Source: Strobilurus pachycystidiatus
Taxonomy: Eukaryota > Basidiomycota > Agaricomycetes > Agaricales > Physalacriaceae
Direction: 5' to 3'
NCBI GenBank assembly: GCA_019915135.1
Contig: JAHLMK010000001.1
Span: 3,286,001-3,350,000, forward strand
Length of the DNA stretch: 64,000 nt
Shown one piece after another: positions 37,204 through 48,176 of the stretch. Made by a program: the position numbers and the translations under genes. Position 1 is the first letter of the stretch. The number at the start of each line of letters is the position of its first letter. Below the pieces are notes generated by a model. That model worked only from the letters and a program-made list of their open reading frames with translations, made no database searches and was not told the origin of the DNA.

Positions 37204-38292
37204 TGTTATGATCTTGGCCCGGAGGTCTGATAGGCACGAGGTCTCATTGCCCTCCTGGTTTCTGAGATGCTGTTTGGAACCCCTTGGGGCGCTCGGGGAG
37301 TGCACCCGCGGACGAATCTATATCTTGTTCCACCACAAGTCCCGCTTCTGGATATTACCTCCGCGGAAGCATCGTCTTCCCCCTTCCCCTGCAACGTACC
37401 ATTGGATACGACCTTACAAGAAGCCAGCGTAACCGAGTCGTGGACTCTCTTTGTCATTTTTACACCTCAGGGAAATCCTAGCGAACTAAGTAATATACGC
37501 GCCTACATCCGGATCACCCGGCCCAACTACAGGGAAGTTTGAGGAAACACTCTCGCCACATCAACTACCAAACTTGCTCGTACAGTCTAGACTCAGTAGA
37601 ACGGTCGACCGCCGTAGGAGAGAGATGCGCCCGACCGTCTCCGCTCGGCCGAGGACCTTTCCCGATCGCCCGCCCCTCGCACGACTATACTCACAAGGGC
37701 TCTCTCCTCTGGTAGAGCTAGCTGGTGCTTCTTGAGAAGAAGCATCATGCGCTCCCATGATGCCGCCCGCCCTATCGCGCCCATCGCCATCAATTCCGCC
37801 TTGCGACCGCGTGGGTGAATCCCGCCGCTGATCAGCACCAACTCCCGCCGCGTCGGCTGACAACCCGCCATTGCCGGACAGGCCTGGGTCGTTTACGCTT
37901 TTAGCCGGGACCTCGAAGAAGGTTCTCGATGTTTGGAGATCCGAGAATGAGTCAGGAGCGCCCTTTCGGGTAGATGGCAGGACAGCGCGGTCTCGCCGCC
38001 TGACGTATAAATACAGCGCTATCATACTTGTAAAACCTTAGAGTGGACTTTATGTTTAACCATCCCGTTCTTTGTCCTCGTCCCCGTCTCCCCATTCAAC
38101 AGACCGTCCTTTTAGATATTGACCGGGTCGATCTCAAAGGAACGCCCTCTCGTGAGAACAGACCAATAGACAACTCGAGAAGTCCGTCTGATTGACATCT
38201 CGACTCTTATTCGTGTTGATTTCTGCCAGCGGAACACCCCCAATCTCGACAGACAGCCCAACCTATTCAGGATCCTAAGACGGATGCTAACA
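37204..38292 (+). mobile_element. solo LTR, family B, copy 1
   Basis: A 1,089-bp unit beginning TGTTATGATCTTGG and ending GCTAACA (TG...CA, with TGTT/AACA terminal inverted bases). It is flanked by the 5-bp direct repeat CCAAA (37199-37203 and 38293-38297). A TATA-like TATAAATA lies near 38008. It matches the unit at 44624-45703 over its whole length. Its own target duplication and the absence of an internal region indicate a solo LTR left by LTR-LTR recombination. Confidence 0.85.
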
Positions 38293-39312
38293 CCAAAGAC
38301 CTTTCCAAGATTTAAAAGAATTAGGTGTTGCCAAACTCCTTGAACGACTCAAAAGAACCTTATTCTGACGTATCAAGTCGAGTACCAATAAATCTACTTG
38401 GTGTTAGAACCTTGTATTTGCAGGAAGGCCGGTTTGCAAGTGGTTCTGCCCTGCACTCACGCTTTTTTGTGAAGTACTTTCCTTTGAGGAATAAGTTGAG
38501 TTTGAACGAGTGTTGTCAACGTCTGAGACACCTTTCGGAACCTTTGATCCCGGTGCAAGACACTAGAAGTTTGGTTTAAGTGCAAGAAGGAGTTCTTATC
38601 GTTAGCAGTCCAGTGGCGTAAAATCTGCGGTAGCGACCTAACAAACTCAAGACAAAGTCCTTGTACATTAGAGCACTTGATAGGTAGAAGCTACATTGCC
38701 TCGCGCTGTTTAAGGTCTTCAAACGTCAAGAGGTTTGGCCTACGACTTCAAGGTTTTCTTGTGTCATTTCGATCAGAATCCTGACACTCCCAAAAACAAC
38801 TCATAGTTTAAATACAGTGTTTGGAATACATTTACATTTCTCCATTACCCAAAAGCACCTTGTTCTCTCAAACCTTTGTGCATCCCAGCTCTCCTTACAA
38901 GGAGTATTCGTTGTGATAAGGATTGATAATGTGGTTAGACGATAGCTTCTTTTCAGAGGTCTATTCCGAACTTGCACATCATATTTTGGAGCTCACCGCG
39001 AGGGGTGTAAATTTTGATTTTGAAGAGACTTCTAAGTCGACCTTGAGATTAGAATCTCCATAACAAAAGACACTGGCTGCAAGGAACTCTGGTCGTTACA
39101 CCAACAGCCAGAACCGTGCAAATCCACAACCACCAAAAGGAGACCCAGTTATTGCCGGATCTTCAAATTCATCAATCTCTGATATTACTAGTTGCCTAAG
39201 AAGCAATTGCCCAATCGCCGGCTCACTTTATAACGGTTTACCTAGTGAAGTAGCTCAAGCACAGCGACACCTTGCAGACCCGACTACTCCAATGAAATAA
39301 AAGAAGAAATGT
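38293..39312 (+). other. leader region of a broken retroelement
   Basis: About 1 kb without a credible ORF between solo LTR B and the gag relic. It probably is the 5' LTR end, primer-binding site and leader of the gag-bearing element. I could not identify a convincing tRNA-complementary primer site. Confidence 0.35.
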
Positions 39313-39672
39313 ATGCAAGTACCACCTTCAACACCTACTGCCCCTAGGATTAGATCTTCTTCAGATCCTGAATCACCTTCGAGAACTCCAGCCAATATTC
39401 AAGGACATTCGGATTCTAGAACTTCACCTAGTCCCGCATTTGTGACACTTTTTGGAAGTCTTTTGACTGACCTTGAAGACCCCAAAAGTCCAGAACCTAT
39501 TACTCCCTTTATTGACTTTAACACGTCTACCCAAACCATGATACCAGTTCCAGTAATGGCAGTACGAGCAATTGTACCTTCCGAGGAGCTTAGTGCTGAA
39601 GCTGAGAAAGAGACCCAAGGCAAGAAGATTCCAATACCATTCTCAAGGGACGCTCCCAAATTCAAGGGACAC

Positions 39673-41224
39673 TGTCATGATGCGTCTCCAGGCAGACCAC
39701 TTGTCTCATCTACACAGCCGCACGGCTCATTGCCACAGCCACAACTCTGGCTCGCTATGGCTGCACACACATCTATGATCTATCTTCCATGCCACAGAAG
39801 CTCTACCGGGAAGTAAAGCAGGATGATGACAGAGTCTAGACGCTTCAGGAGCTCCGGGAGCACCTGCGCATACTCTCATAGTGGATCAATGTGAACACCA
39901 GGGAACCGGTACTTGTCACAGCATGACAGTAGCTTCTCTTGGTCTTGGATCACTTCTCAGACCATTGCACACATCGTTGTAATGGCCACAAACACTCAGG
40001 AACAGCTACAGCACTCAAGAAGGAAGCACACACAAGGTACCACTACCAGGAATCGCTCTAGAGACTCGTGGAGTCATCTAGAGGTATATCTATTGAAGGA
40101 GAAGTCACAACACTAACACTCGACGCTTGAAGAGCCTCTGGACCGCAGGAGAAGGTTGTAGAACCTTGGAGAAGGTCCCAGAAGGTTCAGGGCCCCTCCA
40201 GAACATCATCCCGCCGCATCGGGCGCTCTGACTCACTCAGGAGTCGCTGCAGCATGTGGAGCGGCGGGATCCCGCCCTTTACCCGCTCTGACTCATTCAG
40301 GAGTCTCTGGAGTCATCCCAGGAACTTCTTGGCAGCCTATGACTCGAGCCAAGTCTATACTTAGGCGCATGAGTGCATGCTCCCGCCATTCCCGCCCTCC
40401 CGACCAATGGCAGCCCGCCGATCGGGCGCCCCGCCCCTTGAAGCAGTGGATTAAGTGTCTTCCATCGCATCCGACACAGTGGGAGCTCTGACTCAGTCAG
40501 TAACCAATTTGGGACACTAGAATGGTATATAAGTCGAAGTACATTTACCTATGTACTTCAGAGCTGGACATTATTGCATCTGCGCTATTGTATATTCCCT
40601 CGCAGTACCCTTTGGCATCTTGCCTCTGCCATTGGGGAATTGCTCTCTAAGGGGCCCTCTCTCATTGTACGCTTCACTCTCTGCTGAATCGTACTCTTAC
40701 TCGTCATCCTCTCCTCCCTCTCCACTATCCTTTTGCCACAGGATTGTTCTTGCGTCACTGAGTACGCCGTCGACATGCCATGCAACTGGACGCTCGCTCT
40801 CATTGGTGGTATCCCGTGGGGATCTCTGTCAAGTGGGTCAGAGATGAAGATGGATGGATCTCTCGGACACTGGCTGTACGTTTGCTCTCGTCGAGGACGA
40901 GGCAATGGTGCAGTCACTGTTGGATTGCTGTCTATGCACCGAGGGTGCTAGACATTGATCCCCGCTTGTGTAGCGCTACCCCAATGGAGTGTAATGAGTG
41001 GCGCAGGTGAATAGGATCCACAATGACACAATGGGTCTACCGTTGAGCAAGACAACGGCTAGACAAGATGAACAGGAGTCTTGCTAGGCAGAGTGCCTAG
41101 GAGGTCTCCTGGCCTCCACCCCGAGGACGGCTTTGGGACATGGGATTCACATATGGAGGTGTGCAGTTGCCGTGTGGCGCTGTATGAGCTTGAGCACGTG
41201 AGAGTGCTGGCTCAGGTCCTAACA
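39673..41224 (+). repeat. 5' LTR of element A
   Basis: 1,552 bp, TGTCATGATGCG...GGTCCTAACA. It contains the promoter block described separately. The same LTR occurs as the 3' LTR and, inverted and damaged, twice more at 45836-46267 and 48179-49325. Confidence 0.88.
40229..40533 (+). promoter_or_regulatory. LTR-A promoter: three TGACTCA sites upstream of a TATA box
   Basis: The heptamer TGACTCA occurs at 40229-40235, 40289-40295 and 40489-40495, each in the context GCTCTGACTCA. A TATA-like TATATAAG follows at 40526-40533. TGACTCA is the core site for Gcn4/AP-1-type bZIP factors. The arrangement suggests a U3 promoter responding to starvation or stress; this is inferred from motifs only. The same block is in the 3' LTR and in the inverted copy. 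Confidence 0.55.
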
Positions 41225-41226
41225 AT

Positions 41227-41508
41227 ATGTCCAGCTCTCTCTCCTACTCGCTGTGGAGGTTAGGCAACAATTACTCGACAAGGACACCCTCGAACAAGGA
41301 GTACTGCATGGTGCAGTCTCCTGACCACTACTCCCACCTTGGAATAACGCTTCCGGACACCACAGCCTCAGCACAATTGCTCCCCTTGTCTGAGCTCGCA
41401 GAGACCCAGTATCAAGCGCACCAACCAACGTCACGGTACCCAAACCAACAATACGATCTGCTCTCTCTTGATACAGGAATCTTCTGGGCAGAGCTGCATG
41501 GGTTATAG
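41227..41508 (+). CDS. conserved 93-residue ORF of element A, unknown
   Basis: The ATG lies three bases after the 5' LTR end. The product (MSSSLSYSLWRLGNNYSTRT...) is Ser/Gln/Tyr-rich with no recognised domain. The inverted copy keeps the same 93-codon frame open (47895-48176) with about five amino-acid differences by eye. It could be a degenerate gag remnant or an accessory peptide; coding status is unproven. Confidence 0.35.
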   Translation: MSSSLSYSLWRLGNNYSTRTPSNKEYCMVQSPDHYSHLGITLPDTTASAQLLPLSELAETQYQAHQPTSRYPNQQYDLLSLDTGIFWAELHGL

Positions 41509-42307
41509 ACGCGGTCTATAGGTTGATAAGTTTGAAGAAGAACCGGGTTCTTCTTCACTCTTAGTGTACCGATACACTACCCCGAAGCCTTGAACAACTG
41601 GAGTCTCTGGGACGTCTAACCCCCGGACTATTTCATGGGCTTCTAGCCTAGAGACTCAACGCACAACTCATACATCATTTGATGAAGGTGGACATCCACT
41701 ACACCCATCAAAACCAAATATCTCGCTTGAGTACTCTGGGAGTACCTCAAGGAGCATGCTGGCGGACGCACCTGATCGGGGATCAGAGTGTTGTTCTTCC
41801 TAGCAGCTTAGGAACCCTGGCGCTTTTCTCTCATATGCATTTGAGAACCTTCGGAACACGGTTCAACAAACTTGCCAATTCTACCGCCAAGTGCCCGTCC
41901 AATCATCTCATCTTGGATTGACTGTTGAGACCAATGATTCTTCTGCGCGACACGACTACTCGCGTACTCATGCTCCCTCTCTGGCACCAAGTGCAGTGAA
42001 GGTTGAGCCCAAACACTCAAGGGCACCAGCACAGACACTCTCATCCTCAGGGAGGATGGAGAATCGTGACATCGCATCCATGGACCCTTTCCCACTCAAG
42101 AGAGTTTCTCCCTCTTGATCATCCACCACCGAGCCAACCCTCAGCATCAATTGTTGAGACCCTTCAGACACGAGGACCATCCTCAGGACCTCAGGGAGGA
42201 CAACCTGAAACCAATGACGAGTCTCCACCACTAGTCTTCTCGGTGGACCGAGAAGCTTGAGGAGGGGATGCTGCCACAATCCAAGACCCACTTTTTTCAT
42301 GAAAGGA

Positions 42308-42543
42308 TGTGGTTGCGAGGACTATGGAGGACAACAATGACCGCGCGGCGGGATAGTTGTGCCTTGGACACACTGGTCCATGAAGAAACGGAGATACAAT
42401 CAAGGATTGTCCCAAGAAGATGCCATGTGGTTGCAAGGACTATGGAGGACAACAATGACCACGCGGCGGGATAGTTGTGCCTCGGACACACTGGGCCATG
42501 AAGAAACAGAGATACAATCGAGGACTGTTCCAAGGAGACGCCA
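42308..42543 (+). repeat. 118-bp tandem duplication inside element A
   Basis: Two adjacent units, 42308-42425 and 42426-42543, starting TGTGGTTGC, differ at a few positions. The inverted copy of the element has a single unit. Subtracting 118 bp from this internal region (1,581) gives 1,463 bp, equal to the inverted internal region without its MITE. Confidence 0.75.
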
Positions 42544-42805
42544 CACATTGAGCGGAGGACATCCATACTCGAGACAAGCGCCATACCCCAGAGGAAGTTA
42601 CCTACCAAAAGGAACACGAGTCAACGCAGCGCCAGAGACGCAATCCAAGGACTCACAACTAGAGGGCCACACCCACGCTTGCAAACACTCAAACTCAGAG
42701 CATCATCCCATACTACCCACTTGGGGACTGGAAGGCAGAAACCCTTGGAGCGAGTCCATTGACGTCTTTGCCTTCTTGGGGACAAGAAGCTTGAGGAGGG
42801 GATAT

Positions 42806-44357
42806 TGTCATGATGCGTCTCCAGGCAGACCACTTGTCTCATCTACACAGCCGCACGGCTCATTGCCACAGCCACAACTCTGGCTCGCTATGGCTGCACA
42901 CACATCTATGATCTATCTTCCATGCCACAGAAGCTCTACCGGGAAGTAAAGCAGGATGATGACAGAGTCTAGACGCTTCAAGAGCTCCGGGAGCACCTGC
43001 GCATACTCTCATAGTGGATCAATGTGAACACCAGGGAACCGGTACTTGTCACAGCATGACAGTAGCTTCTCTTGGTCTTGGATCACTTCTCAGACCATTG
43101 CACACATCGTTGTAATGGCCACAAACACTCAGGAACAGCTACAGCACTCAAGAAGGAAGCACACACAAGGTACCACTACCAGGAATTGCTCTAGAGACTC
43201 GTGGAGTCATCTAGAGGTATATCTATTGAAGGAGAAGTCACAACACTAACACTCGACGCTTGAAGAGCCTCTGGACCGCAGGAGAAGGTAGTAGAACCTT
43301 GGAGAAGGTCCCAGAAGGTTCAGGGCCCCTCCAGAACATCATCCCGCCGCATCGGGCGCTCTGACTCACTCAGGAGTCGCTGCAGCATGTGGAGCGGCGG
43401 GATCCCGCCCTTTACCCGCTCTGACTCATTCAGGAGTCTCTGGAGTCATCCCAGGAACTTCTTGGCAGCCTATGACTCGAGCCAAGTCTATACTTAGGCG
43501 CATGAGTGCATGCTCCCGCCATTCCCGCCCTCCCGACCAATGGCAGCCCGCCGATCGGGCGCCCCGCCCCTTGAAACAGTGGATTAAGTGTCTTCCATCG
43601 CATCCGACACAGTGGGAGCTCTGACTCAGTCAGTAACCAATTTGGGACACTAGAATGGTATATAAGTCGAAGTACATTTACCTATGTACTTCAGAGCTGG
43701 ACATTATTGCATCTGCGCTATTGTATATTCCCTCGCAGTACCCTTTGGCATCTTGCCTCTGCCATTGGGGAATTGCTCTCTAAGGGGCCCTCTCTCATTG
43801 TACGCTTCACTCTCTGCTGAATCGTACTCTTACCCGTCATCCTCTCCTCCCTCTCCACTATCCTTTTGCCACAGGATTGTCCTTGCGTCACTGAGTACGC
43901 CGTCGACATGCCATGCAACTGGACGCTCGCTCTCATTGATGGTATCCCGTGGGGATCTCTGTCAAGTGGGTCAGAGATGAAGATGGATGGATCTCTCGGA
44001 CACTGGCTGTACGTTTGCTCTCGTCGAGGACGAGGCAATGGTGCAGTCACTGTTGGATTGCTGTCTATGCACCGAGGGTGCTAGACATTGATCCCCGCTT
44101 GTGTAGCGCTACCCCAATGGAGTGTAATGAGTGGCGCAGGTGAATAGGATCCACAATGACACAATGGGTCTACCGTTGAGCAAGACAACGGCTAGACAAG
44201 ATGAACAGGAGTCTTGCTAGGCAGAGTGCCTAGGAGGTCTCCTGGCCTCCACCCCGAGGACGGCTTTGGGACATGGGATTCACATATGGAGGTGTGCAGT
44301 TGCCGTGTGGCGCTGTATGAGCTTGAGCACGTGAGAGTGCTGGCTCAGGTCCTAACA
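42806..44357 (+). repeat. 3' LTR of element A
   Basis: 1,552 bp, near-identical to the 5' LTR. It ends ...CCTAACA directly before the GACAC target duplicate. Confidence 0.88.
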
Positions 44358-44623
44358 GACACTCTGGCGATGATGTGAGGGAGTTCTTCACAATGTGCAA
44401 CTGGATCTTTGACCAGACAGGAATTGCCAAACAAGGTACCAAGTTGGAGGTAGCTGCGCTATACGCCGGCCACAAACAATGCCTTAAATGGCACAAAAAC
44501 CCAGACTACAAAAAAGGTGTCTGGATGGACTTCCAAGAATCAGTTCTCTCCTCATACTCAAAGGGAAAGAACAATCTTACGTATGTTCCGGCCAACCTAA
44601 AGGATGCCTTGAACCCGTACCTG

Positions 44624-45703
44624 TGTTATGATCTTGGCCCGGAGGTCCGACAGGCACGAGGCCTCGCCGCCCTCCTGGTTTCTGAAAGGCCGTCTGGAAC
44701 CCCTCGGGGCGCTCGGGGAGCGCCTTGGGGGCAAATCTATATCTTGTTCCACCACGCACCCCGCCCGCGAATATCACCTCCGCGGAAGCATCGTCTTCCT
44801 CCCTTCCCCTGCGACGTACCATTGGATACGACCTTACGAGAAGCCAGCGGGATCGCGGACTCTCTCTGTCATTTTGACACCTCAGGGAAATCCTAGCGAA
44901 CTAGGTAACATATGCGCCTACAACCGGATTACTCGGTCCGACTACAGGGAAGCTCAAGGAAACACTCTTGCCACATCAACTACCAAACTCGCTCGTACCA
45001 GTCTAGACTCAGCAGGGCGGCCGACCGCTGTAGGAGAGAGATGCGCCCGACCGTCTCCGCTCGGCCAAGGATCTTTCCCAATTGCCCGCCCCTTGCACAA
45101 CTATGTTCACGAGGGCTCTCCCCTCTGGTAGAGCTGGCTGGCGCTTCTTGAGAAGAAACGCCATGCGCTCCCATGATGCCGCCCGCCCTATCGCGCCCAT
45201 CACCATCGATTCCGCCTCACGACCGCGTGGGTGAATCCCGCCGCTGATCGGCATCAACTCCCGCCGCGTCGGCTAACAACCCGCCATCGCCGAACAGGCC
45301 TGGGTCGTTTACGCTTTTAGCCGGGACCTCAAAGAAGGTTCTCGATGTTTGGAGAATGAGTCAGGAGCGCCCTTTTGGGTAGATGGCGGGACAGCGCGGT
45401 CCCGCCGCCCGACGTATAAATACAGCGTTATCATACTTGTAAAACCTTAGAGTGGACTTTACGTTTAACTATCCCGTTCTTCGTCCCCGTCCCCGTCTCC
45501 CCCATCCAACAGACCGTCCTCTTAGATATCGACCGGGTCGATTTCTAAGTGAACGCCCTCTCGTGAGAACAGACCAATAGACGACTCGAGGAGTCCATCT
45601 GATTGACATCTCAACTCTTATTTGTGTTAATTCCTGCCAGCGGAACACCCCCGATCTCAACAGACAGCCCGACCCACTCAGGATCCTGGGACGGACGCTA
45701 ACA
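44624..45703 (+). mobile_element. solo LTR, family B, copy 2
   Basis: 1,080 bp, same termini as copy 1 (TGTTATGATC...GCTAACA), flanked by the 5-bp duplicate ACCTG (44619-44623 and 45704-45708). Inserted in the gag gene; removing it plus one ACCTG restores the reading frame. It differs visibly from copy 1 by substitutions and small indels, so the two are independent insertions. Confidence 0.87.
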
Positions 45704-46573
45704 ACCTGGCTAGGCCAATAGCCAACAAGCAAAAGTGGGAAAGCTTTCAGCGCAAAGTGCTCCATATTATGGGACATTTTATCACATTGGGAGAACTTAC
45801 CAATAAGGGTGCCATAGAAAATATCAAGTCCTCTGACTTCTCCTTCAATAGATATACCTCTAGATGACTCCACGAGTCTCTAGAGCGATTCCTGGTAGTG
45901 GTACCTTGTGTGTGCTTCCTTCTTGAGTGTTGTAGCTGTTCCTGAGTGTTGTGGCCATTACAACGATGTGTGCAATGGTCTGAGAAGTGATCCAAGACCA
46001 AGAGAAGCTACGGTCATGCTGTGACAAGTACCGGTTCCCTGGTGTTCACATTGATCCACTATGAGAGTATGCGCAGGTGCTCCCGGAGCTCCTGAAGCGT
46101 CTAGACTCTGTCATCATCCTGCTTTACCTCCCGGTAGAGCTTCTGTGGCATGGAAGATAGATCATAGATGTGTGTGCAGCCATAGCGAGCCAGAGTTGTG
46201 GCTGTGGCGATGAGCCGTGCGGCTGTGTAGATGAGACAAGTGGTCTGCCTGGAGACGCATCATGACAATATCCCCTCCTCAAGCTTCTTGTCCCCAAGAA
46301 GGCAAAGACGTCAATGGACTCGCTCCAAGGGTTTCTGCCTTCCAGTCCCCAAGTGGGTAGTATGGGATGATGCTCTGAGTTTGAGTGTTTGCAAGCGTGG
46401 GTGTGGCCCTCTAGTTGTGAGTCCTTGGATTGCGTCTCTGGCGCTGCGTTGACTGGTGTTCCTTTTGGTAGGTAACTTCCTCTGGGGTATGGCGCTTGTC
46501 TTGAGTATGGATGTCCTCCGCTCAATGTGTGGCGTCTCCTTGGAACAGTCCTTGATTGTATCTCTGTTTCTTC

Positions 46574-47013
46574 TAGAGATCCCCACGAGTAATTCAATGA
46601 TCTGAACCTTGATCCTCAGAGAGGATATCCTCTCCAAAATTAAATAAACCTTGATCCTTTCAATGATCCTTAAGTTCGGATCATTGAGCAGTTCGAATCA
46701 AGGATCATTGAATGATCCTTCTATGTTTGGGTGATAGATGTCTGATGTCTGATAGAATATGCATGCATAATCATTAATATGTACCATTGAAAGCTGTTTA
46801 AGTACTGTGGAAGCTTTTCTGTACTTATATTTGCATAAAGTTAATGATTCAACAATGATCCTTCGATGATTTTTACCTTCAGTGAATGAACCTTGATCCT
46901 TACAATGATCCTTAGGTTCGGATCATTGACATGTTAATGATTTGAACTTCAGATCAAAGTCAAGGTTCGGATCAAGGATATCCTCTACTTCTAATGACTC
47001 GTGAAGATCTCTA
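46574..47013. mobile_element. hAT-type MITE, 440 bp, with 8-bp target duplication
   Basis: Interrupts the internal region of the inverted A copy. It is flanked by identical 8-bp repeats GTTTCTTC (46566-46573 and 47014-47021); the intact A copy has this sequence once. The ends are imperfect inverted repeats starting TAGAGATC, with a shared CACGAGT. The inside is AT-rich, with many copies of TGATCCTT and its reverse complement, like hAT subterminal motifs. It has no coding capacity, so it must have been moved by a hAT transposase in trans. Confidence 0.8.
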
Positions 47014-47142
47014 GTTTCTTCATGGACCAGTGTGTCCGAGGCACAACTATCCCGCCGCGCGGTCATTGTTGTCCTCCATAGTCCTCACAACCACATCTTT
47101 TCATAAAAAAAGTGGGTCTTGGATTGTGGCAGCATCCCCTCC

Positions 47143-47553
47143 TTAAGCTTCTCGGTCCACCGAGAAGACTAGTGGTGGAGACTCGTCATTGATTTCAGGT
47201 TGTCCTCCCCGAGGTCCTGAGAACGGTCCTTGTGTCTGAAGGGTCCCAACAGTTGATGCTGAGGATTGGCTTGGTGGTGGATGACCAAGAGGGAGAGAGA
47301 CTCTCTTGAGTGGGGAAGGGTCCGTGGATGCGATGTCACCACTCTCCATCCTCCCTGAGGATGAGAGTGTCTGTGCTGGTACCCTTGAGTGTTTGGGCTC
47401 AACCTTCACTGCTCCTGGTGCCAGAGAGGGAGCATGAGTACGCGAGTAGTCGCGTCGCGCAGAAGAATCACTGGTCTCAACAGTCAATCCAAGATGAGAT
47501 GATTGGACGGGCGCTGGCGGTAGAATTGGCAAGTTGGTTGAACCGTGTTCCAA
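47143..47553 (-). CDS. 136-residue ORF of inverted element A, unknown
   Basis: The product contains PVQSSHLGLTVETSDSSARR and VKVEPKHSRVPAQTLSSSGR. It is Pro/Ser-rich without a recognised domain. The forward A copy encodes the same peptide but is broken by a frameshift near 42114. It may be a gag-derived remnant. Confidence 0.3.
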   Translation of the reverse strand: MEHGSTNLPILPPAPVQSSHLGLTVETSDSSARRDYSRTHAPSLAPGAVKVEPKHSRVPAQTLSSSGRMESGDIASTDPSPLKRVSLPLGHPPPSQSSASTVGTLQTQGPFSGPRGGQPEINDESPPLVFSVDREA

Positions 47554-47894
47554 AGGTTCCCAAATGCATATGAGAGAAAAGCGCCAGGGTTCCTAGGCTG
47601 CTAGGAAGAACAACACTCTGATCCCCGATCAGGTGCGTCCGCCAGCATGCTCCTTGAGATACTCCCAGAGTACTCAAGCGAGATATTTGGTTTGATGGGT
47701 GTAGTGGATGTCCACCTTCATCAAATGATATATGAGTTGTGCGTTGAGTCTCTAGGCTAGAAGCCCATGAGATAGTCCGGGGGTTGGACGTCCCGGAGAC
47801 TCCAGTTGTTCAAGGCTTCGGGGTAGTGTATTGGTACACCAAGAGTGAAGAAGAACCCGGTTCTTCTTCAAACTTATCAACCTATAGACCGCGT

Positions 47895-48176
47895 CTATAA
47901 CCCATGCAGCTCTGCCCAGAAGATTCCTGTATCAAGAGAGACCAGATCGTATTGTTGGTTTGGGTACCGTGACGTTGGTTGGTGCGCTTGATACTGGGTC
48001 TCTGCGAGCTCAGACAAGGGGAGCAATTGTGCTGAGGCTGTGGTGTCCGAAAGCGTTATTCCAAGGTGGGAGTAGTGGTCAGAAGACTGCACCATGCAGT
48101 ACTCCTTGTTTGAGGGTGTCCTTGTCGAGTAACCGTTACCTAACCTCCACAGCGAGTAGGAGAGAGAGCTGGACAT
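47895..48176 (-). CDS. 93-residue ORF, counterpart of the ORF at 41227
   Basis: Same length and start position relative to the LTR as in the forward copy, with about five residue differences. No domain recognised. Confidence 0.35.
   Translation of the reverse strand: MSSSLSYSLWRLGNGYSTRTPSNKEYCMVQSSDHYSHLGITLSDTTASAQLLPLSELAETQYQAHQPTSRYPNQQYDLVSLDTGIFWAELHGL

Larger units (their letters stand above)
39673..44357 (+). mobile_element. complete non-autonomous LTR retrotransposon, family A
   Basis: A 4,685-bp element with two 1,552-bp LTRs (39673-41224 and 42806-44357) and a 1,581-bp internal region lacking pol. It is flanked by the 5-bp target duplication GACAC (39668-39672 and 44358-44362). 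A purine-rich tract (GAGGAGGGGATA) abuts the 3' LTR as expected for a polypurine tract. The two LTRs differ at only about seven positions by eye (around 0.5%), so insertion is recent. LTRs and internal region of similar size and no integrase or reverse transcriptase resemble LARD/TRIM-type elements that depend on a helper. Confidence 0.88.
39313..45835 (+). pseudogene. retrotransposon gag-like gene, split by two later insertions
   Basis: The gag frame lies in three pieces: 39313-39672, 44363-44623 and 45709-about 45835. Piece 1 is Pro/Ser-rich and ends IPFSRDAPKFKG. Piece 2 starts SGDDVREFFTMCNWIFDQTG, as in Ty3-type capsid domains, and runs to DALNPYL. Piece 3 carries KWESFQRKVLHIMGHF. The two gaps are exactly element A with one copy of its target duplication GACAC, and solo LTR B with one copy of ACCTG. 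The lengths 360 and 261 are multiples of three, so the frame is continuous across both insertions. At about 45836 the gene stops abruptly against the inverted A copy. No pol domain remains. Confidence 0.75.

Noticed and set aside
42359..42949. 196-codon plus frame spanning the end of element A's internal region and its 3' LTR
   Set aside because: Runs across the LTR boundary and half of it is LTR sequence also found without this frame's start; not a conserved protein.
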